A DNA stretch of 5,440 bases, taken from NCBI GenBank assembly GCA_947176475.1, contig CAMWQX010000100.1, forward strand, positions 1 to 5,440, in the 5' to 3' direction. The notes beneath the pieces are model-generated. The model saw nothing but the letters and a program-made list of their open reading frames with translations, was not told where the DNA came from and ran no database searches. The position numbers and the translations under genes are program-made. The stretch comes from an uncultured Bacillota bacterium. Its GTDB lineage: Bacteria > Bacillota_I > Bacilli_A > RF39 > UBA660. Each line of letters begins with the position of its first letter. Positions within the stretch are counted from its first letter, which is position 1. Shown here piece by piece: positions 5,264-5,440 of this stretch.

Positions 5264-5440
5264 TCATTCTCTATTTTCTAATATTTTTATCCATTTCAAT
5301 AATGTTGCTGTTTTCAAAATCATTCTTGAGCGGATGTGAAAATCTCCATTATATTTTACTCCATCTTCAAGAACCAAAATTTTTTCATTTGATTTATCTA
5401 TATATATCGAAAATCTACCATGGGCAAGTGAATTTCTAAT
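5264..5440 (-). CDS. C-terminal fragment of a HEPN-like (RNxxxH) protein (5' end outside window)
   Basis: Fifty-eight sense codons run in from the right edge and end with TGA at 5264-5266. The first visible residues are IRNSLAHGRFSI: Arg-Asn, three residues, then His, the RNxxxH form of the R-X4-6-H signature of HEPN domains. In this superfamily these residues form the active site of metal-independent RNases found in toxins, abortive-infection proteins and CRISPR effectors (family knowledge). A short beta segment (KILVLEDG) and a C-terminal helix (LKTATLLKWIKILEN) follow, a common ending for HEPN proteins of the RN-x-LAHG type. Most of the protein is missing, so the subfamily and partner genes cannot be judged. 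Non-nuclease HEPN proteins also exist, so a defence role is inference. The frame on the opposite strand here is a shadow. Confidence 0.62.
   Translation of the reverse strand: MRNSLAHGRFSIYIDKSNEKILVLEDGVKYNGDFHIRSRMILKTATLLKWIKILENRE

Noticed and set aside
5236..5439. Plus-strand open frame of 67 codons with a hydrophobic, membrane-like translation
   Set aside because: It is the complement of the RNxxxH-bearing minus-strand frame. The hydrophobicity comes from reading AT-rich Lys/Asn/Glu codons in antisense.
1..5440. Mycoplasma-type code with TGA as Trp
   Set aside because: All Trp codons in the two long frames are TGG and no in-frame TGA is found. TGA also fits as the stop of the HEPN-like fragment, though that frame would extend only six more codons if TGA were read.

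Overview
AT-rich bacterial DNA in which every supportable gene is on the minus strand. The base composition, the G-rich Shine-Dalgarno sequences, the extended -10 promoters and a sigma region 4.2 helix close to that of Bacillus SigA point to a low-GC Bacillota/Bacilli-like lineage. Trp is always TGG and no in-frame TGA occurs across about 1,630 codons, so the standard bacterial code applies rather than the Mycoplasma code. The taxonomic placement is inference.

Layout, in order of minus-strand transcription (right to left). (a) 5264-5440: the C-terminal 58 codons of a protein with an RNxxxH motif, probably a HEPN-type RNase, entering from the right edge. (b) 5106-5263: a short stretch with only small broken reading frames, possibly the tail of a damaged gene, closed by an intrinsic terminator (5079-5105). 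(c) 3752-5005: a gene with its own near-consensus promoter and terminator for an ATP-grasp-like enzyme. A single in-frame TAA at 4199-4201 splits it into a 268-residue N-terminal part and a 148-codon C-terminal part that holds the predicted metal-binding residues. (d) 1-3654: a huge open frame of at least 1,218 codons running off the left edge, with its own extended -10 promoter and a very short leader. Its first ~280 residues are a collinear sigma-70 factor (regions 1.2, 2, 3, 3.2 and 4). The remaining 930 or more residues are an extension that reads as a run of diverged region-4-like helix-turn-helix units spaced about 70-80 residues apart.

The giant sigma-like protein is the most unusual object: a recognisable promoter-recognition module fused to an array of sigma4-like units. 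The ATP-grasp gene and the sigma gene look like separate transcription units, since a strong hairpin plus U-tract lies between them. A near copy of that terminator lies on the other side of the ATP-grasp gene, so this gene sits between short direct repeats. No RNA genes, CRISPR arrays, transposase genes or origins were seen.
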